Shown: piece after piece, positions 33,739 to 42,518 of the stretch
How positions within the stretch are numbered: position 1 is the stretch's first letter
How the letters are laid out: every line of letters begins with the position of its first letter
NCBI GenBank assembly: GCA_963794605.1
Contig: CAWCEN010000003.1
Location: 186,001 to 250,000, forward strand
Direction: 5' to 3'
Length of the DNA: 64,000 nt
Source: VAXT01 sp963794605
GTDB lineage: Bacteria > Actinomycetota > Thermoleophilia > Gaiellales > Gaiellaceae
Position numbers and translations under genes: made by a program
Notes under the pieces: generated by a model
What the model saw: only the letters and a program-made list of their open reading frames with translations
Told to the model about the DNA's origin: nothing
Databases searched by the model: none

Positions 33739-34746
33739 GTGGCGAACCGGCTCACGATCCCCGGCTTCGTCAACGCACACAGCCACGCCTTCCAGCGCGC
33801 ACTCCGGGGTCGCACCGAGGGCGGTGACTTCTGGGCCTGGCGCGACGCGATGCTCGAGCTCGCGGATCGGCAGACGTCCGAGCGGGTCCGCACCGACTAC
33901 GAGCAGGTGTACCGCGAGATGCGCGCCGCCGGCTACACGGCGGTCGGCGAGTTCCACTACCTCGGCTTCGAGCAGGCGCTCGCGTCCGCCGAGGCCGCGG
34001 CCGCCGCTGGAATCACGTTCGTCCTCCTCTACGCCGCGTACGCGCGAGGCGGGCTCGACCGCTTCCGCCAAGCCTCGCCGGCCGAGTACCTGAATCAAGT
34101 CGAGAACCTCCGCGAGCGTGGCATCGAGGTCGGCCTCGCCCCCCACTCCGTCCGTGCCTGCCCGCCGAGATGGCTGGCGCAGATCGCGAACTACGCCGCC
34201 GACCACGACCTCCCGTTGCACGTCCACGCCGACGAGCAGCCCCGCGAGATCGAGGAATGCATCGAGGAGCACGGCATCCGGCCGATCGAGCTCCTCGCCA
34301 AGAGCGGCTGCCTCGGCCCGCTGACGACGGTCGTCCACGCCACGCACGCCGACGACGCCGAGCTCGACCTCCTCGTCCAGAGCGGGTCGCGCATCTGCGT
34401 CTGCCCGACGACCGAGGCCAACCTGGGCGACGGCTACTTTCCCGTCGAGCGCGTCCTCGAGCGCGAGATCGCGATCTGCATCGGCTCGGACTCGAATGCG
34501 CGCATCGACCCGCTCGAGGAGCTTCGAGAGCTCGAGGGGATCGCTCGCCGGTCCGCGCTGCGCCGCAACGTCATCCCGCCCGAGAAGCTGCTTCGCATCG
34601 GCGCCGACGAGGGAGCCGCGGCACTCGGCATTGAGGCGTGGCCCGAGGCCGAGATCGATCTCGATCATCCATCGCTCGTCGGGCTCGACGAACCGGATGC
34701 TCGCGCGGCGCTCGTCTTCGGCTGCGCCGCAGACGTCTTCGTCTAG
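33739..34746 (+). CDS. Amidohydrolase, formimidoylglutamate deiminase-like
   Basis: A metal-dependent TIM-barrel hydrolase with ligands in NAHSHAFQRALRG, HVHADEQ, VHATH and IGSDSNARIDPLEE. The sequence is of HutF type, which deiminates N-formimino-glutamate. At 335 residues it lacks the flanking beta-sandwich halves that bring HutF to about 450. It may be a compact variant or a related guanidine/amidine hydrolase. It converges with an arginase-family gene, overlapping by 4 bases. Confidence 0.7.
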   Translation: MANRLTIPGFVNAHSHAFQRALRGRTEGGDFWAWRDAMLELADRQTSERVRTDYEQVYREMRAAGYTAVGEFHYLGFEQALASAEAAAAAGITFVLLYAAYARGGLDRFRQASPAEYLNQVENLRERGIEVGLAPHSVRACPPRWLAQIANYAADHDLPLHVHADEQPREIEECIEEHGIRPIELLAKSGCLGPLTTVVHATHADDAELDLLVQSGSRICVCPTTEANLGDGYFPVERVLEREIAICIGSDSNARIDPLEELRELEGIARRSALRRNVIPPEKLLRIGADEGAAALGIEAWPEAEIDLDHPSLVGLDEPDARAALVFGCAADVFV

Positions 34747-35642
34747 AGGATCTTCACTCCGAATGCGCTCGCCGCGAGCTCGACGGCCAGCCCGGCCGTC
34801 GTGTTCTCGTGGTCGCGGATCGGATTGACCTCGACCAGATCGATCGCGTCGAGCACACCGGCCTCCGCCACCAGCTCCAGCGCGAGATGCACCTCACGGT
34901 ACGAGAGGCCGCCGCGCACGGGATCGCCCACGCCGGGGGCGACCTCGGGGTCGACGACGTCCAGGTCGACGGAGACGTGGACGAACGACCCGCCGCTCAC
35001 GCGCTGCAGTGCCTCGTCGATCACCGGCTCCATCCCGCGCCGATCGAGGTCGCTAATGGTGTAAACCGCAACGCCCAGCTCCCGGACGAGCGCCTGCTCC
35101 CCGGGATCGAGCGAGCGCACGCCCACGAGAGCGACCCGTTCCGGCTCGACCGCCGGCAGGCGCAGCCCGTCGCGCGAGAAGCTGCCGCAGAGCCCGAGCG
35201 CCGCTGCAAGCGGCATGCCGTGGACGTTTCCCGAGGGTGTCGTCTCCGGAGTGTTCAGGTCGCCGTGCGCGTCCAGCCAGAGCACGCCGCCCGGCCCAGA
35301 CGCGGCAAGGCCACTCAACGAGCCCATCGCGATCGAATGGTCGCCGCCGAGCACGAGCGGTAGCAAACCGTCCGCACGCGCAGCCTCGACCTCGGCGGCG
35401 ATCCGCGTGCACGTCTCGAGGATCTCCTCGAGGAACCGTGCACTTTCGACGCCTGTGTCACGCGTCTCCGCGATCGCAGCCTGGACGTTCCCCCGGTCCT
35501 CGACCTCGATCCCGGCTACCTCGAGTCGCTCGCTGAGGCCGGCGTAACGGATTGCCGACGGCCCCATGTCGACGCCGCGGCGGCCCGCGCCGAGGTCGAG
35601 CGCCGCTCCGATGATCGCTACGCGGGTCGGCGGCACGGGCAC
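34743..35642 (-). CDS. Arginase/agmatinase/formimidoylglutamase family enzyme
   Basis: The manganese ligands of the ureohydrolase family are all present: GGDHSIAMGS, WLDAHGDLN and SVDLDVVDPE. GVDMGPSAIRYAGL near the N-terminus is arginase-like. The neighbouring HutF-like gene leaves arginase or formimidoylglutamase both possible. The first GTG (35642) directly abuts a TAGGCT hexamer; the second GTG (35636) stands 6 bases from it and is the likelier leaderless start. Confidence 0.85.
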   Translation of the reverse strand: MPVPPTRVAIIGAALDLGAGRRGVDMGPSAIRYAGLSERLEVAGIEVEDRGNVQAAIAETRDTGVESARFLEEILETCTRIAAEVEAARADGLLPLVLGGDHSIAMGSLSGLAASGPGGVLWLDAHGDLNTPETTPSGNVHGMPLAAALGLCGSFSRDGLRLPAVEPERVALVGVRSLDPGEQALVRELGVAVYTISDLDRRGMEPVIDEALQRVSGGSFVHVSVDLDVVDPEVAPGVGDPVRGGLSYREVHLALELVAEAGVLDAIDLVEVNPIRDHENTTAGLAVELAASAFGVKIL

Positions 35643-35663
35643 AGCCTACGGCCGGTGTGACTG

Positions 35664-35930
35664 CTACGTCGCTACGTCTGGATCGACCTCGTCCGCGCGG
35701 CGGCGGGCTTCCTCGGCCCCCGCGCGCTCTTGCTCGGCCTGCTCGGCCTGCTCCTGGGCGTACGAGGCGCGCTGGCCGGCCTGGGACGCCTGCTGGTCGG
35801 CCTGGGTCCGAAGCTCGCCGGCCTCCTGTCGCTTGCTTTCGAGCTGCTGCTCAAGCGCGCGCCGGCCGCCGACGATGATGATCCCGGCGACGATCAGCAC
35901 GGCGATGATGAGCACGATGATCCACCACAT
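35664..35930 (-). CDS. Membrane-anchored coiled-coil protein, unknown
   Basis: The 88-residue protein has an N-terminal transmembrane helix (residues 2-22) followed by an alanine-, glutamine- and glutamate-rich coiled coil (about 25-82). ATG 35930 has a clear ribosome site (gagaggag). The function is unknown. Confidence 0.65.
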   Translation of the reverse strand: MWWIIVLIIAVLIVAGIIIVGGRRALEQQLESKRQEAGELRTQADQQASQAGQRASYAQEQAEQAEQERAGAEEARRRADEVDPDVAT

Positions 35931-36027
35931 GGTTCTCCTCTCTGTCGCAGGCGAGATGCCCGGCGCGAGCCCAGGCGAAACGAAAGTGAGGGAAAACCGA
36001 CCCCTCGACCGTTAGCGGGCCGAGTAG

Positions 36028-36108
36028 GGCCACCTGTGAAAGCATCCGGGTTCCGTGTTCGGGTAGGGAGGGTTCCTAAGTAGAGCCCGGGCCCACATAC
36101 AGGTGGCC
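36028..36108. ncRNA. Candidate structured RNA element
   Basis: An outer perfect 10-bp helix and an inner 5-bp helix (36046-36050 with 36086-36090) enclose conserved-looking G-rich loops (gggtagggagggttcc). No known riboswitch or RNA family was recognised, and the strand is undetermined. Confidence 0.25.
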
Positions 36109-36209
36109 GCCAAAAAGTGTAGCTACATGACCCATTCCGACCGCGAGCCAGCGATCTTCACAAAGTCCTAACGGATCCGCGTTACGACTCGTCTGGGAGG
36201 TGGGTATAC

Positions 36210-36259
36210 GACCAAGGGGCCGTGCGCGATGCGGGGTTTGCTGCATGGCCCCCTTGGTC
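36210..36259. terminator. Long imperfect hairpin
   Basis: gaccaagggg (36210-36219) pairs with ccccttggtc (36250-36259), with inner atgc/gcat pairs. It may be a terminator or a small RNA end. No T run follows on the plus strand. Confidence 0.4.
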
Positions 36260-36380
36260 TCGATTCGCTCCGTACGGCCGGCGGGGAATCCGCGAGAGGT
36301 GCCGCGGGCCGGCCAACGGAGCTCCTTACTGGACGGCCGCAGGGTGCCAGCGTACGCCCCAGCCGACCTCGCTTCAAGCC

Positions 36381-36710
36381 TCACACGGTCTGCGGCGATT
36401 CGTCGGCCACGGCGGCAGTCCACCAAGGATGGGCAGACCAGTCCACTTCGCCCGCCTCGAGCACGTAGATCCGGTCATCCAGAAGGAACCGAATCGCGCA
36501 CAGCGACTCTTCCGCGATCCACGATTCGACCTCGCGCAATAGCTCCGCAAGGCCAGCCGGCTCCGACTCGAAGGAGGCGACGACGATGCACGGTTCGTCG
36601 CCGTCGAGCAGAGCCGCCCGCTCCCGTCCGAGTCGGCAAGTGAGTCGCCCCGCGGAGTCGACCTCGATGACTTCGAAGTACACGCGATCGGCAAGGTCGA
36701 GAGTCGTCAT
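36381..36710 (-). CDS. Hypothetical protein
   Basis: A 109-residue soluble protein of mixed alpha/beta character opens MTTLDLADRVYFEVIEVD and ends near DWSAHPWW. No family was recognised. ATG 36710 was chosen over a longer frame because the sequence becomes protein-like there. Confidence 0.5.
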   Translation of the reverse strand: MTTLDLADRVYFEVIEVDSAGRLTCRLGRERAALLDGDEPCIVVASFESEPAGLAELLREVESWIAEESLCAIRFLLDDRIYVLEAGEVDWSAHPWWTAAVADESPQTV

Positions 36711-36875
36711 CGCTGGGCCTCGAGGGCTCGTCTTCGATCGGCCGTTGGAGGGCATGCCCGAAGCCTCGCTCCGGAAACCTCACCTTCGCGTGACCCAGCC
36801 GGGTCAAAATCACGTGTGCCTTGCTGCGCGGGCGACTACCTGTGAGCCGCCGATCTCCGGGCGCAGTACGCTCTT

Positions 36876-37175
36876 GTGACGATGGACCGCTACGTACTCC
36901 TGGCTCGCTTGAAGCCCGGTAGTCGCGAGCGCGCGGAGGAGCTTCTCGCCGAGCACCCAATGCACGACGGCGTCTGGGCAACCTTCGACCGGGAAGCAGT
37001 CTTCCTGTCGGAGAACGAGGTCGTGTTCTTGGTCGAGGGCCCGGACGCGGACAAGGCGGTCAAAGCAATCTTCGACGACCCGAGCGTGACCGAGATCGGC
37101 CACTGGGTACCGCTCTTCGATGGCCCATTGCATCGAGTGCCGGAGGCGTACTTCTGGGAGCGAGCCGGCGACTAG
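36876..37175 (+). CDS. Hypothetical protein, ferredoxin-like fold
   Basis: The 99-residue protein opens YVLLARLKPGSRERAEELL and has a later strand VVFLVEGPDADKAVKAIF, a pattern typical of dimeric alpha-beta barrel proteins. TACGCT (36867-36872) lies 9 bases before ATG 36882, which may be the real start instead of GTG 36876. Confidence 0.6.
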   Translation: MTMDRYVLLARLKPGSRERAEELLAEHPMHDGVWATFDREAVFLSENEVVFLVEGPDADKAVKAIFDDPSVTEIGHWVPLFDGPLHRVPEAYFWERAGD

Positions 37176-37203
37176 TTTCTGTGTGTCGGGAAGCGGGGCG
37201 TAG

Positions 37204-38457
37204 TCAGTCCCGCGGGTCTCCACTCGTAGTGTCGATCTCGAGCCCGAGCGGCGCGGCGACGTCCTGCCAGCGCGTGAACTTGAAGTTCGTCGCGTCCTCG
37301 AACGGCTCGTCGTTCCCGTCGTGGGTGACGAGCAGGCCGTGCGAGAACGTGCTGTTGAGTGGTGGGTTCGCGACCATCGCGCCGTCCGAGTCGTCGACGT
37401 GGTCGGTCGGACCGCCCCCGATCTCGAACGTGCCGAGCAGCTTGAGCGAGGTCAGGTCATAGGCGAGGAACGTCGAGCTGCCCTGGCTCGAGGCGAGCAG
37501 GTAGCCACGGCTGCCCTGGAGGCGGTAGATCGTCAGGCCCTCGGCGTCGGCGTGAAGGTAAGGGCTGCCTGCACTCGGTGAGTCTTCGTCGAGATCGCAG
37601 ACGAATTCGCCCTCATCCGGGTCGAACGTCCTCGTGTATGTCTGCCCGAACTCGTGAACGCGATCGACCAGCTTCGCATCGCCGACGCCGTCGACCGGGA
37701 TCCGCCAGAAGCCGACGTCCTCCTGGGCGACGAAGAGGAAGCCGCGGCGAGCGTCGGCCACCATCCCCTCGGACTGCGGCAGCTCGTCGACGCCTTCCTC
37801 GCACGGCGTCCATGTGCGGTGCCGCGGGAGCGCGAACGTCGACGGAAGCTCGAGCCGATCGACCCGTTCGAACCCGACTTTGTCGTTCGGCTCCGCGACG
37901 AGCCGCACCACGACGAGAGCCGTGCGGTGGCGCTGGGTCATCGCGACGTACGGCGTTCCCCCGACTCCCTTCCACGCTGCGATGCCGTATGCCGAGATGT
38001 CGTTGTCGCCGTCGAACACGAACGGCGGATTGGGCACGGTCACCTCGGTGAGCGGCTCCGCCGTATCCGATCCGTCCGGGTCGATCGCGAACACACGCAT
38101 ATGGTCGAGCCCGCGATCGGTGACGACCGCGAGGTCGCGGGTGAGCCCGCCGAGCCGGACGTCGTAGAGCAGGTCGACGTTGTTCTGGCGCGCGTCCTCG
38201 TCGGCGTAGTCGATGGGCTGGATCGTCGCGCCGGCAAGATCGAAGACGGCCAGGCCGCCGTTCTTGAGCGTGCCGATCACGATCGACTTGGAGCTGTCGG
38301 TCGGCTGGATCCAGATCGCCGGGTCGTCCGCGTCCGCGTCGTTACTGTCGAAGAACGGCTCGGTCTCCAGCGTCGCGTGCACCTCAACGGGGCCAGCAGC
38401 GGCAGCTGCACCCGCCGCCACGGCGAAGGCCAGCGCGAGCAAGGCGAGAAACTTCAT
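37204..38457 (-). CDS. Beta-propeller phytase (3-phytase), secreted
   Basis: The 417-residue protein has a signal peptide (residues 1-21). The calcium-dependent phytase propeller follows: DADDPAIWIQP, LKNGGLAVFDLAG, then DSEGM-like QSEGMVADARRGFLFVAQED and HADAEGLTIY. It releases phosphate from phytate outside the cell. ATG 38457 follows an excellent ribosome site (aaaggaggag). It is monocistronic and lies within the accessory stretch. Confidence 0.85.
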   Translation of the reverse strand: MKFLALLALAFAVAAGAAAAAGPVEVHATLETEPFFDSNDADADDPAIWIQPTDSSKSIVIGTLKNGGLAVFDLAGATIQPIDYADEDARQNNVDLLYDVRLGGLTRDLAVVTDRGLDHMRVFAIDPDGSDTAEPLTEVTVPNPPFVFDGDNDISAYGIAAWKGVGGTPYVAMTQRHRTALVVVRLVAEPNDKVGFERVDRLELPSTFALPRHRTWTPCEEGVDELPQSEGMVADARRGFLFVAQEDVGFWRIPVDGVGDAKLVDRVHEFGQTYTRTFDPDEGEFVCDLDEDSPSAGSPYLHADAEGLTIYRLQGSRGYLLASSQGSSTFLAYDLTSLKLLGTFEIGGGPTDHVDDSDGAMVANPPLNSTFSHGLLVTHDGNDEPFEDATNFKFTRWQDVAAPLGLEIDTTSGDPRD

Positions 38458-38702
38458 GACTCCTCCTTTGCCAATGACGGTGGGTGTAGCCGAGCTCGAC
38501 GCTCGCAGACGGAATGCGCGGCCTGGGTAGCGCGGCCGTGAACGACTGGTTGCGGTGTGGAGTACCTCGCACGCCCGCGCGGCAGGTTCATGAGGAGCGC
38601 CCCGCGTGTGCCGGGCCGCCGCATCGGCGGCCTTGCCACTTCATCCCGTTAGGGCGATGTCCTCATGCCGCCAGTAGGCTGAACTCTAGGAGAGCGCATG
38701 AC

Positions 38703-38927
38703 ATGGAAGGAGACCGGTTCGTGCTGAAGCTGCTCGGAATCATTGTCGGGATCGCCATCGGCGTCATGGCGCTGTGGTTGCTCGTCGACACGGTCATGTA
38801 TCGATTGGGCGGGATAGCAGCGTTGATTTTCGGCTTCCTGCTCGTCTTCTTGCTGTTCTACCTCGCGGACCGTCGCAAGATCAAAGAATCCGAGGACCTG
38901 ATAGCTGAGCGATCGGGCTTGGGCTAG
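38703..38927 (+). CDS. Small two-helix membrane protein
   Basis: The 74-residue protein has hydrophobic segments at about 7-27 and 34-54 and a charged C-terminus (RRKIKESEDLIAE). A ribosome-like site (aggaga) lies 12 bases upstream of ATG 38703. The function is unknown. Confidence 0.55.
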   Translation: MEGDRFVLKLLGIIVGIAIGVMALWLLVDTVMYRLGGIAALIFGFLLVFLLFYLADRRKIKESEDLIAERSGLG

Positions 38928-39163
38928 AAACCGACCGCAAGAGAGGCTAAGCCGCGAGCTGTATCCACGCGTTTAGGCGCAAGCCGAAAACGGGAAGATG
39001 ACCACGAGGATCGGGGTCGTGCGGCAACTGCTGGGGTCTGCGGCGGGGAGCTCCTACTGGGAGAAACCAACGCCCAGTAACAACAGGAGGCGGCTCCGGT
39101 CCTCCCTATTCTGCTGAGCTTGCCACGGATCGCTGCCCCTGCTGCGAGCTTCAAAATCGACAC

Positions 39164-39394
39164 TCATTTCGGCGCGTTCGCTTTTTCGACCTCTTCTGCG
39201 TCGAACTCCGAATCGCAGGTCCCGCAGAGAAAGTACGAGACTTCGTCGGAGACACGGCTGCCGTAGCCACGGTAGGTGAGCGACCCGTCGTCGGCTACCC
39301 CCAAATGTTCTGGACTGAAGAAGCGCTGCAGGTTGACGTACGCCCCCATCGTCTCGGCCCCGCAGTCTGGGTTCGGGCACTTGATCTTCCTCAT
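39164..39394 (-). CDS. Small zinc-ribbon protein
   Basis: The 76-residue product starts RKIKCPNPDCGAETMG and has a second pair CGTC in YFLCGTCDSEF, forming a probable zinc ribbon. The frame stays open further upstream to 39601 but reads less like protein. No family was assigned. Confidence 0.5.
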   Translation of the reverse strand: MRKIKCPNPDCGAETMGAYVNLQRFFSPEHLGVADDGSLTYRGYGSRVSDEVSYFLCGTCDSEFDAEEVEKANAPK

Positions 39395-39796
39395 GGCTTC
39401 ACGTCCTCGTCGCTGTGAGCGGCCGCCCGGATGCCGAGACGGATCGAGCTGAGCGCGGTCGAGCCGCGCTCTGATGAAGTCGTCGACCGCATCGAAGGCG
39501 GCGTGGATCAGCGCCTTGGTGTACGTCATGACCCGTTCCAGCACCTGATCACCCCGGCCTGCGCCGTCGACGATTGGAGCCGCTGTCCACGACGGCAACA
39601 TAGCCCGCTGCAGGCCAAATGTCGTCTAGATGTGCCAAACCTCACGTTAGAAGGCGGTTGCCGCCGGGTGGCGAGTAGCGGGAGGAAGCGCTCGAAGACG
39701 CCTCCGAGGTTCGACGCCGCCGCCGGCTTGCTGCATGAGCCGAGCGTCGAGCGTCGAAAAGGAGCCGCGAGAGCCGGGGCGTCTTAAATCCCCGTC

Positions 39797-39828
39797 GGGC
39801 CGGCCTCGTGCCGCAAGGAGGCCGGCCC
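39797..39828. terminator. 10-bp GC hairpin
   Basis: gggccggcct / aggccggccc pair perfectly with a 12-base loop. It is terminator-like, with no adjacent gene end on either strand. Confidence 0.4.
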
Positions 39829-40091
39829 GTCCCCGCGTCCCGGCTCTCTCTTTACCTTCCCCGCACGACTACCGGCGAACCGCAGTCGTTCGGCCTAGCC
39901 GTTCAGTGGTCGAGCTCGCGGCGCAGCGCACGATCGCGGACGGCGCTGAATGCGTTCGACGCGAGCAACTCCGAGGCGTATAGGCCGGGTTTGGATACCG
40001 CGGAGTAGCCATCGGCCGCTACCCGAACGCTGAAAGGGGCCTCGTAGCCGGGCCTCGGACGTATGGGCGCGAAAATGGGCGCGCAGGGCCA

Positions 40092-40125
40092 CGTCCCGAC
40101 TGCCACTAGCGAGCCGGTCGGGACG
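40092..40125. terminator. 9-bp hairpin past a reverse gene
   Basis: cgtcccgac / gtcgggacg pair perfectly around a 16-base loop, about 85 bases past the stop of the secreted hypothetical gene at 40209-40628 (reverse). Confidence 0.35.
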
Positions 40126-40208
40126 GTTCTAGGCTCACGCAGGGCCGGCAAGAGGCGGGGAAGCGCTCGTGGCGAAGCCACAGCTCAGCGCGGGCTGCAT
40201 CGGCGTTT

Positions 40209-40628
40209 CTAGGGGCACTCGCCGCCAGCGTCAAAGTCGTCAAACCAGCGATCGCCGATGCGAACGAAGACGTCGGGCTTCCTCGCTGCGGCGCCTCCGA
40301 CGACCTTGCCGCGGCCGATGATCTGGTAGGTGACGAATGCGCGCTGGCCCCTCACACGAACCGCAAGGTTGCGCAAGCTGAACGGGCCGTAGGCGGCCCT
40401 GATCACCCTCATCCCCGCAACGAACCGGGTGTAGGAGCAACCCGAGCGGACGCGGGGCGAGTAGGTTCGCCACATCGGCCGCCACCGCGCCTGATTGGTC
40501 AGCCGAACTTCGTAGAGAAGTTGCGCACGAACCTTCGCTGCCTCCGTTGTGGTGCTCCGTGCCGCGACGGACTGCGACGCGAACCCAGCAAGCACGAGAC
40601 AAGAGCAGATGGCGGACAGTCGTTTCAC
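40209..40628 (-). CDS. Secreted hypothetical protein
   Basis: GTG 40628 has aaggag about 9 bases upstream and begins a signal peptide (LSAICSCLVLAGFASQSVAA). The mature part, about 115 residues, ends in a domain with VRVRGQRAFVTYQIIGRG that resembles small NTF2-like secreted proteins. The function is unknown. Confidence 0.6.
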   Translation of the reverse strand: MKRLSAICSCLVLAGFASQSVAARSTTTEAAKVRAQLLYEVRLTNQARWRPMWRTYSPRVRSGCSYTRFVAGMRVIRAAYGPFSLRNLAVRVRGQRAFVTYQIIGRGKVVGGAAARKPDVFVRIGDRWFDDFDAGGECP

Positions 40629-40724
40629 TCGAACGGCTCCTTCGAAGAAAGAGATCGCTGGCGTCATCGGCCAGGGAAAACCACCGCGCCATCCCTCGAA
40701 AGCGTCGGGTTACACGGGGAGGTG

Positions 40725-40976
40725 GTGACACTGGGCTATGGCGTCGAGCATCCCGAGGCTGAGAAGCGGTACAACGATGCGCGGCGGGCTCGGTATCGGG
40801 TCGAGCCTCCTCGCGAGGCGAAGACCTGCGTCGTATGCGGTGCGACTTTTGTACGGAAGCCGGATGCGATCGTCTGCTCTGCCGAGTGCCGGCGGGATCG
40901 GCAAGCCGAGGGGCGGCGAGAGCGTCATCGTCGGCGGACACCCGGCCTAGCTCCGAACCCGTCGACCGGCCAGTGA
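40725..40976 (+). CDS. Small zinc-finger protein
   Basis: The 83-residue basic protein has a treble-clef-like finger CVVCGATF and CSAECRRDR, as seen in many actinobacterial and phage DNA-binding proteins. GTG 40725 follows ggggaggtg closely. Its role is unknown. Confidence 0.5.
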   Translation: MTLGYGVEHPEAEKRYNDARRARYRVEPPREAKTCVVCGATFVRKPDAIVCSAECRRDRQAEGRRERHRRRTPGLAPNPSTGQ

Positions 40977-40994
40977 TCGCTACGACGGGCCCGG

Positions 40995-41462
40995 TTAACG
41001 ATTCTTCGCGATGAAGCTGGTGGTGCCTAAGCCGACGTACGTGTACTTGGGATGGGTGGTGTACAACCACGTCTTGCCGTGCGGGAAGCGCGCCCAGGTC
41101 TGCCCTCCAGCAGGCAGAGCGCGGACGTGGGTGAAGCGGATTGAGCCGCGGTTGAGCCTTCCGTCCCGATTGCTGGCATAGAGCAGCGCCCTCGGCATCG
41201 GCAGTCCCCGATTCGAGCCGGGAAGGTCGATGTAATCAACCGTCTGGTGGTCCACCTGCAGGAGCCATCTGCTCGACGTTGGAAGCCTGGCGATGCGCAA
41301 AGTGTGTGCGTGTCCGTGTCGGACTTGACTTTTTCCGCACAAAGAGGAAGATCCTCCTCGAACCACCAGGAGGAAGTCATTGCTAGTCCCATCGGTTCCG
41401 CTCGTCGTGGTCTGATCCGCGACACGTAACGCCGCCTTGAAGCGGCGCGCCCCCACAGTCAT
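40995..41462 (-). CDS. Hypothetical protein or gene remnant
   Basis: The C-terminal 110 residues look protein-like (HTLRIARLPTSSRW, LLYASNRDGRLN, GKTWLYTTHPKYTYVG), but the first 40 residues are of low complexity and no good start is seen. Base composition is less GC-rich than the core genes. It may be a truncated gene. Confidence 0.35.
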   Translation of the reverse strand: MTVGARRFKAALRVADQTTTSGTDGTSNDFLLVVRGGSSSLCGKSQVRHGHAHTLRIARLPTSSRWLLQVDHQTVDYIDLPGSNRGLPMPRALLYASNRDGRLNRGSIRFTHVRALPAGGQTWARFPHGKTWLYTTHPKYTYVGLGTTSFIAKNR

Positions 41463-41509
41463 AGCGGGGCGGTTCTACGTACGCGTAACCAATCTGGAAG
41501 GGACAGGCA

Positions 41510-42040
41510 ATGAGGATCTGGTGGCATGCTTCTACGCCATTGGCGCGGAGAATTCTGGTCTGCGCTGTACTGGTGGCGCTTGGGCTCGTCACCTTCGCTG
41601 GAACGGCATCAGCAAGGGCGACCCATGGGCAGTTCTATTTCCAAGAGACCATCACGTTTACGGACGTGTCACTCTGCACCGGTCTGACCGGCACCGTGAC
41701 GCTAACGGTCACGGAGGCTGGTCGTTACGTTGACACGGGAACGACCTCTCACGTTTCCGGCACGACAAGGCAGGACTACCGGACGGACTGGTCGGACGGG
41801 AGCTATTCGATCAACCACTCTCCCGCCCATTGGGAGTTCAACACCAATTCAACTGGTCAGGTGGTCTACACCTGGGCACAGCAGGATCGCGGAACCTTGT
41901 ACAACGCTGACGGACAGGTGATTGGGCAGTTCAGCGTCTTCACGCTCAACCACATCACCTGGAGAGACGCCAACGGCAACGGTCTGGCCGACGCTGACGA
42001 GATCAGGTCGAGCGTCGACCAGTTTCGCGTGACCTGTTAA
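41510..42040 (+). CDS. Secreted beta-rich hypothetical protein
   Basis: The 176-residue protein has a signal peptide (VALGLVTFAGTASA) and a threonine-rich beta-strand mature domain. A DxNxNGxxDxxE calcium loop lies near the C-terminus (RDANGNGLADADEI). It has visibly lower GC and more NNT/NNA codons than core genes. ATG 41510 follows gaagggacag. A strong terminator follows. Confidence 0.65.
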   Translation: MRIWWHASTPLARRILVCAVLVALGLVTFAGTASARATHGQFYFQETITFTDVSLCTGLTGTVTLTVTEAGRYVDTGTTSHVSGTTRQDYRTDWSDGSYSINHSPAHWEFNTNSTGQVVYTWAQQDRGTLYNADGQVIGQFSVFTLNHITWRDANGNGLADADEIRSSVDQFRVTC

Positions 42041-42049
42041 ACGGGTTGA

Positions 42050-42081
42050 GCGGGGTGGCCGCCCGTGCGCGGCCACCCCGC
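42050..42081 (+). terminator. 13-bp terminator hairpin
   Basis: gcggggtggccgc / gcggccaccccgc pair perfectly around a 6-base loop, 9 bases after the stop of the secreted protein gene. It could also serve the convergent DUF4234-like gene. Confidence 0.7.
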
Positions 42082-42122
42082 AATCCCTCGAACGTCGTTC
42101 CAGGGTTGGCATGCGCCATTGA

Positions 42123-42518
42123 TCAGGCGGTGGCTCCAGGCGCGGGAGCTTTCCCCTCCCAGTAGCGATTAAGGGCTCGCTGTACTTTGACGAACCAGAC
42201 GATCGCCGGAACGAGCAGGATCGCGCCCGGGAAAAGCCATAGCCCCGTCCAGCCGGTCATCGGCGGCTCCTGGCGGTCCTTCTTGTACATCTTCCCGATC
42301 TCCGACGGGATTACGAACGCCGTCACGGGATTGACAACGAGCCAGACGACGAGGCCCAGTACCCCGCCTAGGCCCTCGCCTGTGTGTTGCTTCATCTCTT
42401 CCTGGGTCTTGTAGACCCAGTAGAAGCTGTACACCCCGAACGTGACGATGTACATGAGGATGCCGAAGCCGACGCCGCGCGGTTGGCCGAGCGGGCCGGT
42501 GTTGCTGGACGTGCTCAG
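42123..42518 (-). CDS. DUF4234-like membrane protein, probable CTG start
   Basis: Two or three hydrophobic helices start with GFGILMYIVTFGVYSFYWVY, typical of DUF4234, and TGLWLFPGAILLVPAIVWF follows. No ATG, GTG or TTG precedes this first helix in the gap after the upstream gene. CTG 42518 overlaps the upstream stop as CTGA, matching the NTGA overlaps used elsewhere here. The product would be 131 residues. Confidence 0.6.
   Translation of the reverse strand: MSTSSNTGPLGQPRGVGFGILMYIVTFGVYSFYWVYKTQEEMKQHTGEGLGGVLGLVVWLVVNPVTAFVIPSEIGKMYKKDRQEPPMTGWTGLWLFPGAILLVPAIVWFVKVQRALNRYWEGKAPAPGATA

Larger units (their letters stand above)
35931..36380. other. 450-base gene-free region with two structured elements
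   Basis: No convincing gene is present. It holds a 10-bp inverted repeat ggccacctgt (36028-36037) / acaggtggcc (36099-36108) enclosing an inner ccggg/cccgg pair, and a long imperfect hairpin at 36210-36259. It marks the start of the accessory stretch. Confidence 0.5.
39395..40208. other. 814-base region without a convincing gene
   Basis: No supported coding sequence is seen. Strong hairpins are present at 39797-39828 and 40092-40125. The minus strand at 39395-39601 is open but no start or family is evident. The region may hold decayed genes. Confidence 0.4.

Noticed and set aside
36200..36643. Forward open frames over the hypothetical gene at 36381-36710
   Set aside because: Arginine-rich translations without structure; the reverse frame is more protein-like.
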